DNA from: Hyparrhenia diplandra | Lineage: Eukaryota; Streptophyta; Magnoliopsida; Poales; Poaceae | Assembly: GCA_015847255.1 (NCBI GenBank) | Contig: JADLZK010009412.1 | Coordinates: 62,001-126,000, forward strand | Direction: 5' to 3' | Length of the DNA: 64,000 nucleotides | Shown here: piece after piece, positions 1 through 11,421 of the stretch | Position numbering within the stretch: the stretch's first letter is position 1 | Layout: each line of letters begins with the position of its first letter | Notes under the pieces: model-generated | What the model saw: the letters and a program-made list of their open reading frames with translations, nothing else | The model's database searches: none | Told to the model about the DNA's origin: nothing | Made by a program: the position numbers and the translations under genes

Positions 1-2791
1 AGTGTCACAGATGTTAAATATGTACTTAAATGTATTAATCTAAATCTCATACTTTGTTTTGTAAAAGCAGTATCTTCACTGATAAATCTTGAGAACTATT
101 TGTAGGAAACAAGGTATTGGTACATGCATTGTACGAGGTACAAAAATTTATGTTTGACCAAATCTAGGAGTCAAACAAACTTATGTTTGACCAAATCTAC
201 AAAAAAAAAAAAACTACTAAGATTTATAATCTCAAATAATTATCATTAGATTAACCATATCATGTATTATTACACTAATCATATTTAGAGGTACAAATGT
301 AATATTATTTTCAATAAATCTTGTTAAACATAAGATTTATTTGACTTCTCATAGTTTACAATGAGCTTATAGATGGTACTGATGTGATGTTCTAAAATAC
401 TGATCCCTCTATCCCATAATAAGGGTCACTATGGTTTTCCTATCGGTCAAACTTCATAGTTCGTGATGTGAGTTCGTTCTTGTATGTATATGGAATGATA
501 TGAACACAACAAGGGGGATTATATAAGCTAATTGAAGTTGTCATGGTTTCGGAATGCTAAATAGGCAACACTAAAACCTGTCGGCTAGATAGCATGAATA
601 TAGTTGTACTTAATACTTGATTAGTGACACGGAGCTTTTCTCAATTTGTTGCCTGCTTGGCTTGCATACAATTCATCAAACCATCATGCCAGCAGCTGTT
701 GATTGTACAGATCCGCACACTATGTAACAGATGGATCACAGATATAGGTAACTGCATTATTGTCTACTATCACTGCTGATGAGTAGAGCAGGCTGCAGTC
801 GCCTGGAATCAATACTTTCTCATATATGAAGGCTATATATGGCAATTATCTTCTAGATAAAAAACTGTCTGTTATGTGAAGAAAAATTACGTACTTATTT
901 GGCTAAAATGACCGATTTTTGTTTGGGATAGATTGATGATTTGAAGCTACAATCGGAGCTTCCAGCAATTTGTACAAGTTAACCTTTTTTTTCAGACTCA
1001 AGTACTCTGACCATCAAATTGGTACAATTTGTCAAACAAAAAACTTCCATCGGTGCTAGCGACCGAATGGAATCGTGATTGCATACATGTGAATAATGCT
1101 CAACTAAAAGTCAAATTACAATATGTTGGGAACTTCAACCTTACTTCTATGACAAAAAGCCTTGATATGCGTATACATATACATAATTAAACAATACATT
1201 CCAGTAGCTAGTAAATAACTAGAGACAAAAAGTGAAAACACGTCCACTCTAAGACAAAAAATTGTTTTCACCTCATACAAGCAAAGTCACGGCATTCATC
1301 ATAGCCTAAGTTAACCATTGGTTATGGACGCAAAATCACATATAGATCATGATAGCAAGGACATTTCATTAGTTTTCTTAGATTGAAAACTTCTTATTCC
1401 TCTTGGTCGTCTTCTTCACAAGTACTCTTATCACTCTACACCTTGGGCTACCTCATGCATGGGGCTGCCAAAAGGCAACAGGCTGTTAGACACTTCAATT
1501 AGAAATGTAGATACAACAGTACTAAGAAGCAAAAATATACACATCTGCATTTCTGAAAAATATAAAATATAAGAGGAGGGTTTCAATCAAGGGGAATATT
1601 AATAACAAAATAGCATAAGGATGCTCGGAAGCAGTGCTAAACAATTGGTATTGGTGCTAAATATTAGTACACTAGTACCAGCTTAAAATAATAATTTTAA
1701 AGGAGGTACACTAGTACCTCCACATGAATATGTTCTTATGAGCAATTTTGGTAGAATACATTAGCTTTAATAAAGTCATCCTTATCCTCGGACCAAATTG
1801 GATTAACAAAAATGCCTTCTGTATAGAACCACGAGACACTTATAAGTACATGTGGTAGTGCTTATAAATGGTACATGCATTCAACAATAAGATTATGACA
1901 AGTATTGGTGTCCTATGTTGAGCTTATAATTTTTATCCATATGGAGTAGCGTTAATTGCTTTTAATATTATGAATAGTGTACTTCTTGTAATTTCAGCAA
2001 CATATGGAATTAGGTTGTTTTTGCAGGAACTACCTGCTTGTAAAAGGGTAATCCTATTGTTGGTTCCATTTTCAAGATATAAGCACAGATTAGTAAGCAT
2101 TCATCAGCAGTGTGGGGCACCTGAGTATAAAAATTGCTAATTATGAGATTGGTTCTCTTAGACGCCTACAGACACTCAACAAGGACTACCAATTTCTGCA
2201 TTAGGTGTCTTTCCTAGACCTGGTAATCAAGTATTAACATAGAGGTTTCAACTAAATATTCATAGGTAAGATAAAGAAAAGATAAAACCTTGCATGTATT
2301 ATGCCATTCTGCACAAAAGAAGAGAAATTGGACTTTTGTCAGCCCCAGAGTAGGAGACGAATATGCTTGATGCTATTCAGCAATTTGTGTATACATATAC
2401 CAAGGACCTAAAAGAGTAAAGAATTGACATGGTGATCAGTTGTCTGCATTGCAGTATATCATCATTTTGAATGAAATCATATGCTAAATATTATAAGAAG
2501 TATTTGAACTGTAGAATACCATGAACTGAATGACTAGCCTTACAAAATACTATATACTGTGGCGTACCTTTGATGTGTTGAAAAATACGTAAAAAGGAAC
2601 TTTCTATATATAGCATAACAAAATGCTTCAAAAGGGGCTCTATAAATTTGATTGAAATATTACGGGCGAGAATTGAAAGGACTCCATTTGAAATCATGCT
2701 ATATATTCAATTGGAATTTGGAGCAATTATTAAATAAAGACCTATAAACTTATTGTGTTTTTCTAAAGAAGCAGCAACTTACCAGTAAAAA
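1..2791. other. AT-rich intergenic DNA, no gene supported
   Basis: The segment is AT-rich and every frame on both strands is short. I found no recognisable protein, RNA gene or complete transposon apart from a possible MITE relic at its left end. A short stretch near 2027-2046 is preceded by a T-rich tract and TTTTTGCAG, so it resembles a spliced exon, but it is too short to support a gene. The right boundary is the start of the terminal-inverted-repeat element. Confidence 0.6.
140..460. repeat. Degenerate Stowaway-like MITE relic
   Basis: The right side near 405-430 reads CCCTCTATCCCATAATAAG, close to the grass Stowaway-type terminus. The interior carries the GTTTGACCAAATCT motif twice (about 150-166 and 183-199), followed by AT-rich sequence of the kind common inside grass MITEs. 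I could not pair a clean inverted terminus or a TA duplication, so the extent is approximate and the call rests on resemblance. Confidence 0.3.
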
Positions 2792-2948
2792 AGTGAAATG
2801 CACCGTAGGTCTAGTAACTTTGGCCCCTATCCCAAATAGGTCCAAAGCAACTTCAAAACCGGATATCCGGGTCCGGTAACTTTCGTAGGTGTTCCATCCG
2901 GGTCCAAAGCGGGATTGTAGCCCGGTTTTGCCGGCGTGGACTCGCCAC
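2792..2948 (+). repeat. Left terminal inverted repeat of the Mutator-like element
   Basis: This 157-bp arm runs from AGTGAAATGCACC to GACTCGCCAC. Its reverse complement matches the right arm through the landmarks CCGGGTCCAAAGCGGGATTG and GCCCGGTTTTGCCG. The length favours a Mutator-like assignment over hAT or CACTA, whose inverted repeats are usually 10-30 bp. Confidence 0.7.
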
Positions 2949-4317
2949 GTCATGTCCATCCCGTGGGCTGGGCCCGCGCCATTTATCAAAAAAACCCTTC
3001 TCCGAGCTCCGTCCTCCCGTTCGTTCCCGATCGAAGAAAACAGAGGAAAGGGGAAGAAGAGAGTGGCCTGTCCGCGGCGGTCTTCCGGTGGCCGCGTCTG
3101 GGCGTCGGCGGCATGGCGAGTCGCGAGGTGGTCGGGGCATGGTGGAGAGCTGTGGGCTTGGGCTTGGCAAAGGCGGTGGTGGTGGAGCCGGGCGCCGTGG
3201 GCAAGGTGCGGCGCGGCGGCGGTTGGAAGCGAGGCATGGCGGGGTGGAGCGGCGATGGATTCGGGTGGTGGCTGCGTCGCGCGAATTTGCCGGGCGGGAG
3301 CGGATGGGCGTGCGGCGGCGCAAGGTGGGGGAGGGAGCGGCGATGGGAAAGCGGGGAAGGCGGATGGAGATGGTGGGCGCGGCGGCGGCGTGACGGCGGT
3401 GAGTCTGCGGCGTTCGGCGAGTCGCGGCGCCGGTGTTCACGGCGTTCGAGCGCGGCGGCGTCGGCAACCTTGGCATCGTCCCTCGGGCCCGGCGAGCAAA
3501 GCAAAGCGGCAAGCGAGGCGGTGGAGCTCGGTCGGCGCCGGAAGGCAAAGCGGCGGCAACTTCGCGCGTCGAGTTCCGTCCGCCAGCGCGGATCCGGTGG
3601 GGGCGGCTCGGCGCCGGAGCAACCCGCGCGAAGCGCGCGGGCGTCGCCGCAGCGCGGCGCGTGCGGCGCTTCAGCGGCGGTGGAAGCCGGCGCGTCGCGG
3701 CGTGGCGAGTGGGTGGCGAGCGGCGGCGGGGCGAAGCGGCGCGGTGAGGCGAGCGGCTGGCGGCGGCGCGGCGGCGGCGCTGCGGCGTCGCCGCACGGCG
3801 GGCGCGGCCCGCGGCGGACGTGGCGAAGGGCGGTCGCGACCCGGATGTCAGTCTGTTGGCGTGGCGGTCGCGACCCGCAGAGCGGTCGAGCGCTGGCGTG
3901 GCGCGGCGCTTCCTGCGCTGGCGGCGAAGCGGCAGCGGGCGTGGCAGCGAGGTTGCCGCGCGGCTTCGCGGCTTGTGGCGCGTGGCGAAGCTGCGGAGAG
4001 CTCTGCGCGGCGGCGTGGAAGCGGGTGGCGCGGCGGCCTTGCGGCCGGGCGGCGGCGGCGTAGCGCCGCGCTGCGGTGAGCGTGGCGGCGGCGAGGGTAG
4101 CGCCAGCGGCGACGTGGGCGAGCCTTGGCGGCTTTCAGCGGCGGCGCGCCGCTCGGCGTGCGGCGTGGCAGCTCGCCTAGCGCGCACTGGCGAAGCACCG
4201 GCGCCGGCCAGCGCCACGGCGGGCGGGCTGCGGTGCGGGCAGCGCGCGTCGAGGGCCATCCGTCGGAGGGGTGTTTTGCAAAATTGGCAGCCGCCGGGGT
4301 CCACCGCGCGCGCCACG

Positions 4318-4473
4318 GTGGCGAGTCCGCGTCGGCAAAACCGGGCTGCAATCCCGCTTTGGACCCGGATGGAACACCTACGAAAAGTTACCGGACCCAG
4401 GTATCCGGTTTTGAAGTTCTTGGACCTATTTGGGATAGAGGCCAAAGTTATTGGACCTACGGTGCATTTCACT
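4318..4473 (-). repeat. Right terminal inverted repeat of the Mutator-like element
   Basis: Read on the minus strand, this arm starts AGTGAAATGCACCGTAGGTC and repeats the left arm to GACTCGCCAC, with scattered substitutions and a few one- or two-base indels. The poly(A)GTATA tract that follows it is also the left target-site copy of the next retroposon. Confidence 0.7.
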
Positions 4474-4492
4474 CAAAAAAAAAAAAAGTATA

Positions 4493-6260
4493 GAGACGAA
4501 GTTGAGGCCGCTCGCGTCGCTCCTCAAGGGCAACTTCGGGGCGAAACACGCGCCCCCGCCCGCTCGCTCACGCCACTCGTCCTCGCCGCCACGGAGCGCA
4601 CCGCCGGATGCCGCGGCCGCAAGGAAGGTGGCGGCGGGGCGCCGCTTCGCTTGCCCCTTTTCTCGCCCCCATCTCCCTCTCCGGCGGCCGGCGGTGCGGC
4701 TGCTGGCGGTGGGCAATGGGCGGGGCGGATTTGCCCCCCGTGCCTAGATCTCGCCATCCTCGCCCATCGGATCCGCGCGGTGCTGTGGTGGACCGTGCAC
4801 TTCCGCCGGCGCCCCTCTCTCCTCGGGTGTGGCTTTGGCCGGGGGCCGGGCGGCGGCGGCGGCCCGGCGGGAGCTGCCGGCGGCGGACTGGGCTCCATGG
4901 GCGGCGTCGGCGGCGCAGACCTACCCCTCCCATCCGTCGTCCGTGCGCGCCAACTTTGGAGTCGCGCGCCCGGCGAGGCGGCCGGCCGGATCCGGCCGGC
5001 CTGGGCCATGGCGTGGTCCCCCGCGTGCGTGCGGTTGCGGAAGGGTGGTGCGGCCCGCGGCCATGGCATCGAGGCAGGCCGTGCCTAACGTGAGCGCCGA
5101 GGGCGGCAAGGGAGCCTCGGACCGGTGCATCTGCGCCGGTGTGGGTGGATTCAACTCCCCCGTGCCGGATCTGCCGCCATCCTCAACGCGGTCGAGCTCC
5201 GTCATCTTCTCCCGTGTGGCGCACCGTGACTCACGGCATTGTCGTCGTTCTTGGCGTGCCTTGCTGTCCTCGTGAGGCAGCGGGGCGTAGCTCCATCTAG
5301 CCTTTGCTTGGGTGCTCATTCTTTGGATCAGGCCGGGTTGTTTGAGGATGGGGCGAAAGCCCGGACGACGACGTCTGCGGACGCCGTTTCCACCTTGGAG
5401 GCGTCCTCTCTTTCCTCTTCTCCCGGTCTTGGCGGCGGCGGGCTACCGCACCTCTCTCTGCCGGTGCGCGCCTCCCGCCAGCTGCGGGCGAGTCCGAACG
5501 ACTCCGCATGGTGTGGCGGGCACCTCCCTCTCTGACGCCGCTGCTGCGCGGTAGGTGACGGCCCGACGCCGCCGCAGGCGGCTGCCTTGTCAGGTGGTGC
5601 ATTGACGCCCCTACGAGGCGGTGCGCGCCTCCCACCATCGCGGGCGAGTCAGTGCGACTCGCGTGGTGTGGTGGCGCCGGCGCCCCCTTCCCCGTCGGTG
5701 TGGACATTTGCTGGTGGTGCGCGCCTCCACCTATGCGCGGGCGAGTCGGAGCGGCTCCGTGTGGTGTGGCGGCGGCGCCCCTCCCTCTTGTCCGGCGTGG
5801 ACTCTTGCCGGTGCGCGCCTCCCCTGCTGGGCGAGCCGGGCGGCTCGCGTGGTGTGGCGGCGACCGCACCCCTCTCCCGCGTCGGCGTGGACATTTGCCG
5901 ATGCGCGCCTCCCACCATCGCGGGCGAAGTCGGGAGCGGCTCCGGCGGTGTGGCGGCGGCCGGCACCCCCTTCTCCGCCCGGCGTGGGCGCTTGACGGCC
6001 GGTGCGGGCGCCGCCCCACCATCGCGGCGAAGTCCGGGAGCGGCTCGCGTGGTGTGGCGGCGCCCCGCCTTGTTCGGTGCGTGCCTCCCACCATCGCAGG
6101 CGAGTCCGGTGCGGCTGCCGTGTGGTGTGGCGGCGACCGGAGTGTCTTGTGATGTTGTTTTCCTTTCTCAAAAACCCTTTGTAAATCTAGCCGTTTTGGG
6201 CTCTTTGAAATATATATTCAGGTGGGGAGTAATCCCCCGGTGACATTTCAAAAAAAAAAA
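4493..6260 (+). mobile_element. Poly(A)-tailed GC-rich retroposon (LINE-derived or retrocopy)
   Basis: The segment ends in a poly(A) run, and the A(n)GTATA tract before it (4475-4492) recurs after the tail (to 6266). That fits a target-site duplication from target-primed reverse transcription. Just before the tail, near 6220-6240, GGTGGGGAGTAATCCCCC can fold into a small hairpin, as grass LINE 3' ends often do. The body is very GC-rich with a tandem repeat in its 3' half. No endonuclease or reverse transcriptase domain is visible, so this may be a 5'-truncated or non-autonomous LINE or a retroposed host transcript. Confidence 0.5.
5463..6150 (+). repeat. Imperfect ~90-bp tandem repeat inside the retroposon
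   Basis: About seven units share the order GTGCGCGCCTCCC, a short CATCGCGGGCGAGTC-like block, then CGTGGTGTGGCGGC and, in several units, GTCGGCGTGGACATTTGCC. Unit starts fall near 5463, 5619, 5716, 5810, 5899, 5999 and 6078, a spacing of roughly 80-100 bp after a longer first interval. Indels between units change the reading frame, so a repeat protein is unlikely. Confidence 0.65.
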
Positions 6261-6266
6261 AGTATA

Positions 6267-7099
6267 AATGCTTCAGGAGTTACGGGATAACTTTATAGAA
6301 CAAAACTTATCACAATATATCACAACAAAATGTCTTCAAACCAAAAGGCTAAAGTACATATCTTTCAGCATTTAATTTAAGAAAGAGAAATAGCTGCACA
6401 ACCAAGAATAAAAAGGGCGATTTCAAGAAAAATAAAGCAATAAACATAAGCAAAAATTCTGAGCAGATTGGAAGAATGTGTTAAAATGGGAACACGAATC
6501 TAAAATGTCGGAGAAGGGAAAACAATCTTGGATCTTTCCACAGCCAAAGTTTTTTTTTCTGAGAGTATGAGAACAATTCAACATAAAAATTAAATCTGTG
6601 AAGAACAAATACCCGATCTGAACATGTAGACATGACTCCTAGGTAAAAAATGTGGAGAGAGAGAGAGGAGCGCGGCCGGGAGAGAGATGAGAGAGGAGCG
6701 GTGGGGAGAGATGAGAGAGGAGCGGCGGAGGGGAAGAGAGGAGTGACGGCGGGGATAGGGATGAGAGAGAGGAGTGGCGAGAGGTAGAGAGAGGAACAGC
6801 GGGGGGAGAGAGAGAGGAACAACGTGGGGAGAGAAAGAGCCACGGCGGCGGGAGAGAGAAGCGGCGGTGGCGGCGGCCGGGAGAGAGAGAGCGAAAGCGC
6901 GAGAGAAAAAGAGTGGAGCGAGCAGAAAAGAAAAAGGTGCGATCGTACGATGTCAAGTGGTGTCAGATTGAAATACGAGCCTTGGAAAAAGCCTTTTGGA
7001 AAAAAATACGACCCATATACGAATGGTACTGCAAGACAGGCACGCATCTCAAAACAAGATCCAATGGATGCATGTGTAGGAGCATGTGCTCCTGAGAGC
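6267..7099. other. Spacer with a GA-rich low-complexity tract
   Basis: AT-rich sequence is followed from about 6650 to 6925 by a GAGAGA-dominated tract with interspersed GCGGCGG. Its Ser/Leu-rich minus-strand frames and Arg/Glu-rich plus-strand frames follow from the composition. A small inverted repeat, AGGAGCA-TG-TGCTCCT, lies near 7077-7092. No gene is supported. Confidence 0.5.
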
Positions 7100-8120
7100 A
7101 AAATTTCCGCTTCCCGCTTTGGGCCACCTCTTCTCTTCTCTTCACTTCTCATCTCTACGGCTGGCTCTCTCGGCGGCGTAGCTTAGTTTCCTTTAGGTTT
7201 AGGGTAGTTTTCCCCGCCGACGGGCACATGGTGGAGGTGTCGCCGGCTCCGTGGAATAAGATCCTCCGGCCCTCTCTCCTCCTCGTCGTCTTCAGCTCTG
7301 GAGCCGGCGATGGGCTGGTGAGGTTGGGTTTCATCGGATTTGAAGACCAAGTTGGAGCTTCAGATATGGGCGATTCCTTTGCTTCGTCCTCTTCCTCCAT
7401 GGCGGCGGCGACGGTTTCAGCTTGGTCTCTGGTGCAGGCCTCCGCCGTTGGTCCGTCAGCGTCGAGGAGGAGGTACGAGTTTAGTCCATTGTCACGCTCA
7501 TCGTCGACGCTTTGCGGCGGTGCTAGGTTTTGCCGGGAGGATCCTTTTCCTCTGCGGCTTGCTGTTTCTTGGCGGCGCCGGCGAAGCGGAGGCAACAACG
7601 ACGCAGAAGAATAACTTCTTCCGACCTGCTCTCCGTCCCGATGGCGTTCCTCTCCGGCGTCACCGGCGAGGTTGGGAAGATCTACATAGGAGTGGCACAG
7701 GTAAGATGGCTTTAGGCGGGTGGTTTGCAGGAGAGCGGATCGAGCTCCTTTTCGGCGTTCGTCGATGGTGCAGCTCGATTCGGTTTGGAGTACAGGGTGG
7801 GGCCCCTACGATGTTCGTTAAGAGATGATGTCGCCTCGATCTTCGGGTCGAGCAGCTCTTGCGCCCGATAAAGCTTTCAAGCGATGGTGGTCCTCCGGAT
7901 CTGGGTGGTGGCGGGAGTTCCCGGCGCCGACGAGGAAAGACGGTGGCGCCCGACGACGAGCATGGTGGCCAGGGCTTTCTTTCTATTTTCATATTCTTTA
8001 GGGGCCTACGTGTAAGTTTGTCAGGACAGCTGTCCCTGTTCCTGTTCATATATACCTGTACGTGTCTTGTACTCGTTTTCCTTAATTGAGTAATACAGGT
8101 ATGTATTCTCAAAAAAAAAA
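7100..8120 (+). mobile_element. Second poly(A)-tailed retroposon, LINE-like 3' end
   Basis: GC-rich transcript-like sequence ends in a T-rich 3' region (CTTGTACTCGTTTTCC), a short stem AATAC/GTATT near 8090-8106, and a poly(A) run at 8111-8120. A hairpin directly before poly(A) is typical of grass L1-type LINEs. The left edge is approximate because I could not find a clear target duplication. No reverse transcriptase frame is present, so it would be 5'-truncated or non-autonomous. A retroposed cellular transcript is the alternative. Confidence 0.4.
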
Positions 8121-8165
8121 CAGTGCATTGAAGATTGGTGGCTATCCCTACTGCCCCCTCTCTCA

Positions 8166-8197
<32 letters not shown>

Positions 8198-8616
8198 AAA
8201 ATCTCCACTGCCCCCATTCGAATCCCTCCGCTTCCGCCCTTCCGTACGGTGAGAGAGAGTGTGTAAAGGGAGCTCCTGCTCATCTTGGGACAGGGGAGAG
8301 GGGAAAGAGCAGAGGTGAGGGTGATCTCACCTGTGTTGTGTGCAGGTGCCAACAGGCAGCACCTAGTAATCAGTGCTTTACTATCTTATATGTTCTGGTT
8401 GTTGTAGTGATGCTATGCTCGGTCTATTATGGCCTGTTTTATATTAATTCTATTTTGGACGCAAGAAATAATTTGCAATTCTTATTCTTCATTTGGCAAA
8501 CAGTTTGCAATGGTAGCCCTGTCTGTTCATGTTGCATGAAGCATTTTAATTATGTTAGTTAATGTGCTAAACTAAATGGATATTAATGGTATTTACAGCT
8601 TCTTCCAGCCAAGATT
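8121..8616. other. Spacer with an A-rich run, left flank of the satellite
   Basis: The stretch contains an almost pure A tract of about 38 bases (about 8166-8203), then mixed sequence with a possible intron end (TTGTGTGCAG near 8336-8345). No frame is convincing. The satellite begins at its right edge with CAAGGCTTTTCTATAA. Confidence 0.5.
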
Positions 8617-10413
8617 ACAAGGCTTTTCTATAAACGCGTGAAGGAAAATTTCTTGGCCGTTGACCCTAGTGCTTCTCCGAGACCGGAGGTGCAGAAAAAG
8701 AAGAGGATTCAAATTCGTTGTGTTTCCCGTGATAGGAACAGACTTGGCAACGTTCTTAACTACCATGGTCGCCACAGGAAAAAGCAAAAAGCTACATCAT
8801 TGGCAAGGTCCTTAACTACCGTGGACGTCATAGGAAAAAAGCATAAAGCTACAACATCTCGAAGACATGATCATGTCTCATAGAACGGGGCTAACTTCGT
8901 CCATCGGAATCAGAATTAAGCGCTATCGGTCTTGTTGGAAAGAGGGCTTCAAATTCTACACCCTAGGAAGCAAAAATCATTGAATGGAGTAAGTACTATT
9001 CATTTGACCCAATAAAAACCTTATGCCTTAGTCTAAACAAAGCTTTTCTATAATCACATGAAGGAAAATTGCTTGGCCGTGGAACCCAGTGCTTCTCCGG
9101 GACCGGAGGTGCAGAAAAAGAAGAGGATTCAAAGTCTGTTGTGTTTCCTATGATGAGAACAGACTTGGCAACGTCCTTAACGACCGTAGACATCACAGGA
9201 AAAAACATAAAGCTACAACATCTCGAAGACGTGACCATGTCTCGTAGAACGGGGCTAACTTCGTCCATCGAACTCAGAATTAAGCGTTGTCGGTCTCGTT
9301 GGAAGGGGGCTCCAAATTCTACACCCTAGGATGCAAAAATCATGGAATGGAGCAAGTACTATTTATTTGATCTAATGAAAACCTCATGCCTTAGTCTAAA
9401 CAAGGCTTTTCTATAATCGCGTGAAGGAAAATTTCATGGCCGCGGACCCTAGTGCTTCTATGGGACCGGAGGTGCAGAAAAAGAAGAGGATTCAAAGTCT
9501 GTTGTGTTTTCTGTGATGTGAACAAACTTGGCAACGTCCTTAACTGCCGCGGATATCACAGGAAAAAGCATAAAGCTACAACATCTCGAAGATGTGATCA
9601 TGTCTCATAAAACGGGGCTAACTTCGTCCATTGGACTCAGAATTAAGCGATGCCGGTCTCGTTGGAAAGAGGGCCCGAAATTCTACACCCTAGAAAACAA
9701 AAATCGTGGAATGGACCAAGTACTGCAAAAATCATGGAATGGAGCATGTACTAGGTATTTGACCCAATAAAAACTTCATGTCTTAGTCTAAACAAGGCTT
9801 TTCTATAATCGCATGAAGGAAAATTTCTTGGCCGTCGACTCTAGTGCTTCTCTGGGACCGGAGGTGCGAAAAAAGAAGAGGATTCAAAGTCAGTTGAGTT
9901 TCCCATGATAGGAATAGACTTGGCAATGTCCTTAACTACCGTGGACGTCACAGGAAAAAGCATAAAGCAACAACATTGGCAACGTCCTTAACTACCGTGC
10001 ATGTCACAGGAAAAAGCATAAAGCTACAATATCTTGAAGACATAACCATGTCTTGTAAAACGGGGCTAACCTCATCCATCGGAATCAGAATTAAGCGCTA
10101 TCGGTCTTGTTGGAAAGAGGGCTCCAAATTCTACTCCCTAGGAAGCAAAAATCATTGAATGGAGTAAGTACTATTCATTTGACCTAATAAAAACCTTATG
10201 CCGTAGTCTAAACAAAGCTTTTCTATAATCACGTGAAGGAAAATTGCTTGGCCGTGGAAACTAGTGCTTCTCCGAGACCGAAGGTGCGTAAAAACAAGAG
10301 GATTCAAAGTCTGTTGTGTTTCCTATGATGAGAACAGACTTGGCAACGACCAACTTTAATCGTGGACATCACAAGAAAAACATAAAGCTACAACATCTCG
10401 AAGACGTGACCAT
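8617..10413 (+). repeat. Satellite array, block 1 (363/392/420-bp monomers)
   Basis: Using AAGGAAA(A/C)TT as the landmark, monomers begin at 8641, 9061, 9424, 9816 and 10236, giving lengths 420, 363, 392 and 420. Shared signposts are GACCGGAGGTGC, AAGAAGAGGATTCAAAGTC, CATAAAGCTACAACATCTCG and CCTTAGTCTAAACAA. The 420-bp type has a ~57-bp internal duplication and the 392-bp type a ~29-bp one. The block ends mid-monomer at the CACTA insertion. I do not recognise the family. A pericentromeric, subtelomeric or knob location cannot be told from the sequence. Confidence 0.9.
10411..10413. repeat. CACTA target-site duplication, left copy (CAT)
   Basis: CAT precedes the CACTA terminus here and follows the opposite terminus at 16418-16420. 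Removing the element and one CAT restores the satellite text GACGTGACCATGTCTCG seen in other monomers. Confidence 0.85.
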
Positions 10414-10459
10414 CACTACACCACAACACCCCATTACCCTCGGATGGTCCGACGCCGTG

Positions 10460-10700
10460 AAGCCACATATAGCGTTAGATGATCCGACTCTAAGAACATA
10501 TAGCATCGGGACTTCACCGACGCTATAAGTCCCGACGCTAAAACTCTTTAGCATCGACCAGACTTATAGCGCCAGACAGTCTGTTGCCGTGCATTTTTTA
10601 GCGCCGACCGCCCATTGCTCTTTTAGCGCCGATACTCTGTTTGCATACATATAGCGCCGATCATCCAACGGCCAAAGCATTTATAGCGTTAGATTGTCCG
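10460..10700. repeat. CACTA left sub-terminal repeats
   Basis: At least eight variants of (T)TTAGCGCCGA(T/C) or its reverse complement, including ATATAGCGCCGATCATCC and TTTTAGCGCCGATACTC, crowd these 240 bases. In En/Spm-type elements such arrays bind the element-encoded protein needed for excision. Confidence 0.7.
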
Positions 10701-11421
10701 ACAGACTACATAAATATGCAAAAAAAAAAAAAAACAATTAGAAAGTAACACACATGATACCCAGCTTCAAACTTAAGGTCCATCACATAAAGATACACAC
10801 ACATACATCACATGGAGGTCAACTCATATACATATATACCAATACATTGTCTTGCACACGGTTTTATTCTCCAACAAAGGTCGGGCCCCAAAAGATTACA
10901 TGAATGCACATATCAAAAGGCTAGTAGTTTGTGTTTGAGATACTAAGGTAGTAAGGTTTGTGCACACAATCATTTCTACAAACTAAAAAACAAAATCAAT
11001 GGTTGCCAACAACAGAGCACATCCATCAAGTTATGTGTGGAGAACCATTTTCTAGGAACTCAAGCCAAAGACTTGTGCTCGGCACTTCCTGAAAAATATA
11101 ATCATATCATTATGCAAGTAGAGAAAATATGTAAAGTGGTTGTACAATAAAAGTTTGTTATCAACCAAATATAAACATGCTGATAGAAAAACAGGTTCAA
11201 TTTATATATCTACAAATAAATAGGTTCAGTTTATATAAAGTTAACAAATCGTCTAGCTAGTTAATTAACACTTGTGCTACTCAAGCTAATGTTGCCATAC
11301 AGACGCATGCAAATTAGATATCTATTGCTTTTACTTGCTTGCACTAGGGTTCAACAAGATAGTTTAGATGAATAAAAATTTATCTATGAAGAAGTAGTAC
11401 TTATCATCAGGATTGCCATAC

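Larger units (their letters stand above)
2792..4473. mobile_element. Long-TIR DNA transposon, Mutator-like, GC-rich core
   Basis: The ends are an inverted repeat of about 156 bp beginning AGTGAAATGCACCGTAGGTC, with only a handful of mismatches by eye. Flanking 9-mers (2783-2791 CAGTAAAAA and 4474-4482 CAAAAAAAA) agree at 7 of 9 positions and could be a degraded 9-bp target duplication, as Mutator-like elements make. The core is extremely rich in GCG/CGG and holds overlapping long frames on both strands with Ala/Arg/Pro/Gly-rich composition, which is expected by chance at this GC content. I see no transposase. A captured promoter or first exon (Pack-MULE) is possible but unproven. Confidence 0.6.

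Noticed and set aside
1981..2060. Splice-like exon (TTTTTGCAG then GAACTACCTGC)
   Set aside because: A single ~20-base candidate exon with no supporting frame upstream or downstream.
2853..4472. 539-codon minus-strand frame and overlapping plus-strand frames in the Mutator-like core
   Set aside because: They are Ala/Arg/Pro/Ser-rich, overlap in several frames on both strands, run into the terminal inverted repeats and show no domain. High GC content explains them.
4524..6243. Long frames in the GC-rich retroposon
   Set aside because: The tandem-repeat units shift frame relative to one another and composition is biased, so a repeat protein is not supported.
8617..10413. CRISPR-like array
   Set aside because: Repeats of 363-420 bp with no spacer structure in plant DNA are satellite monomers.
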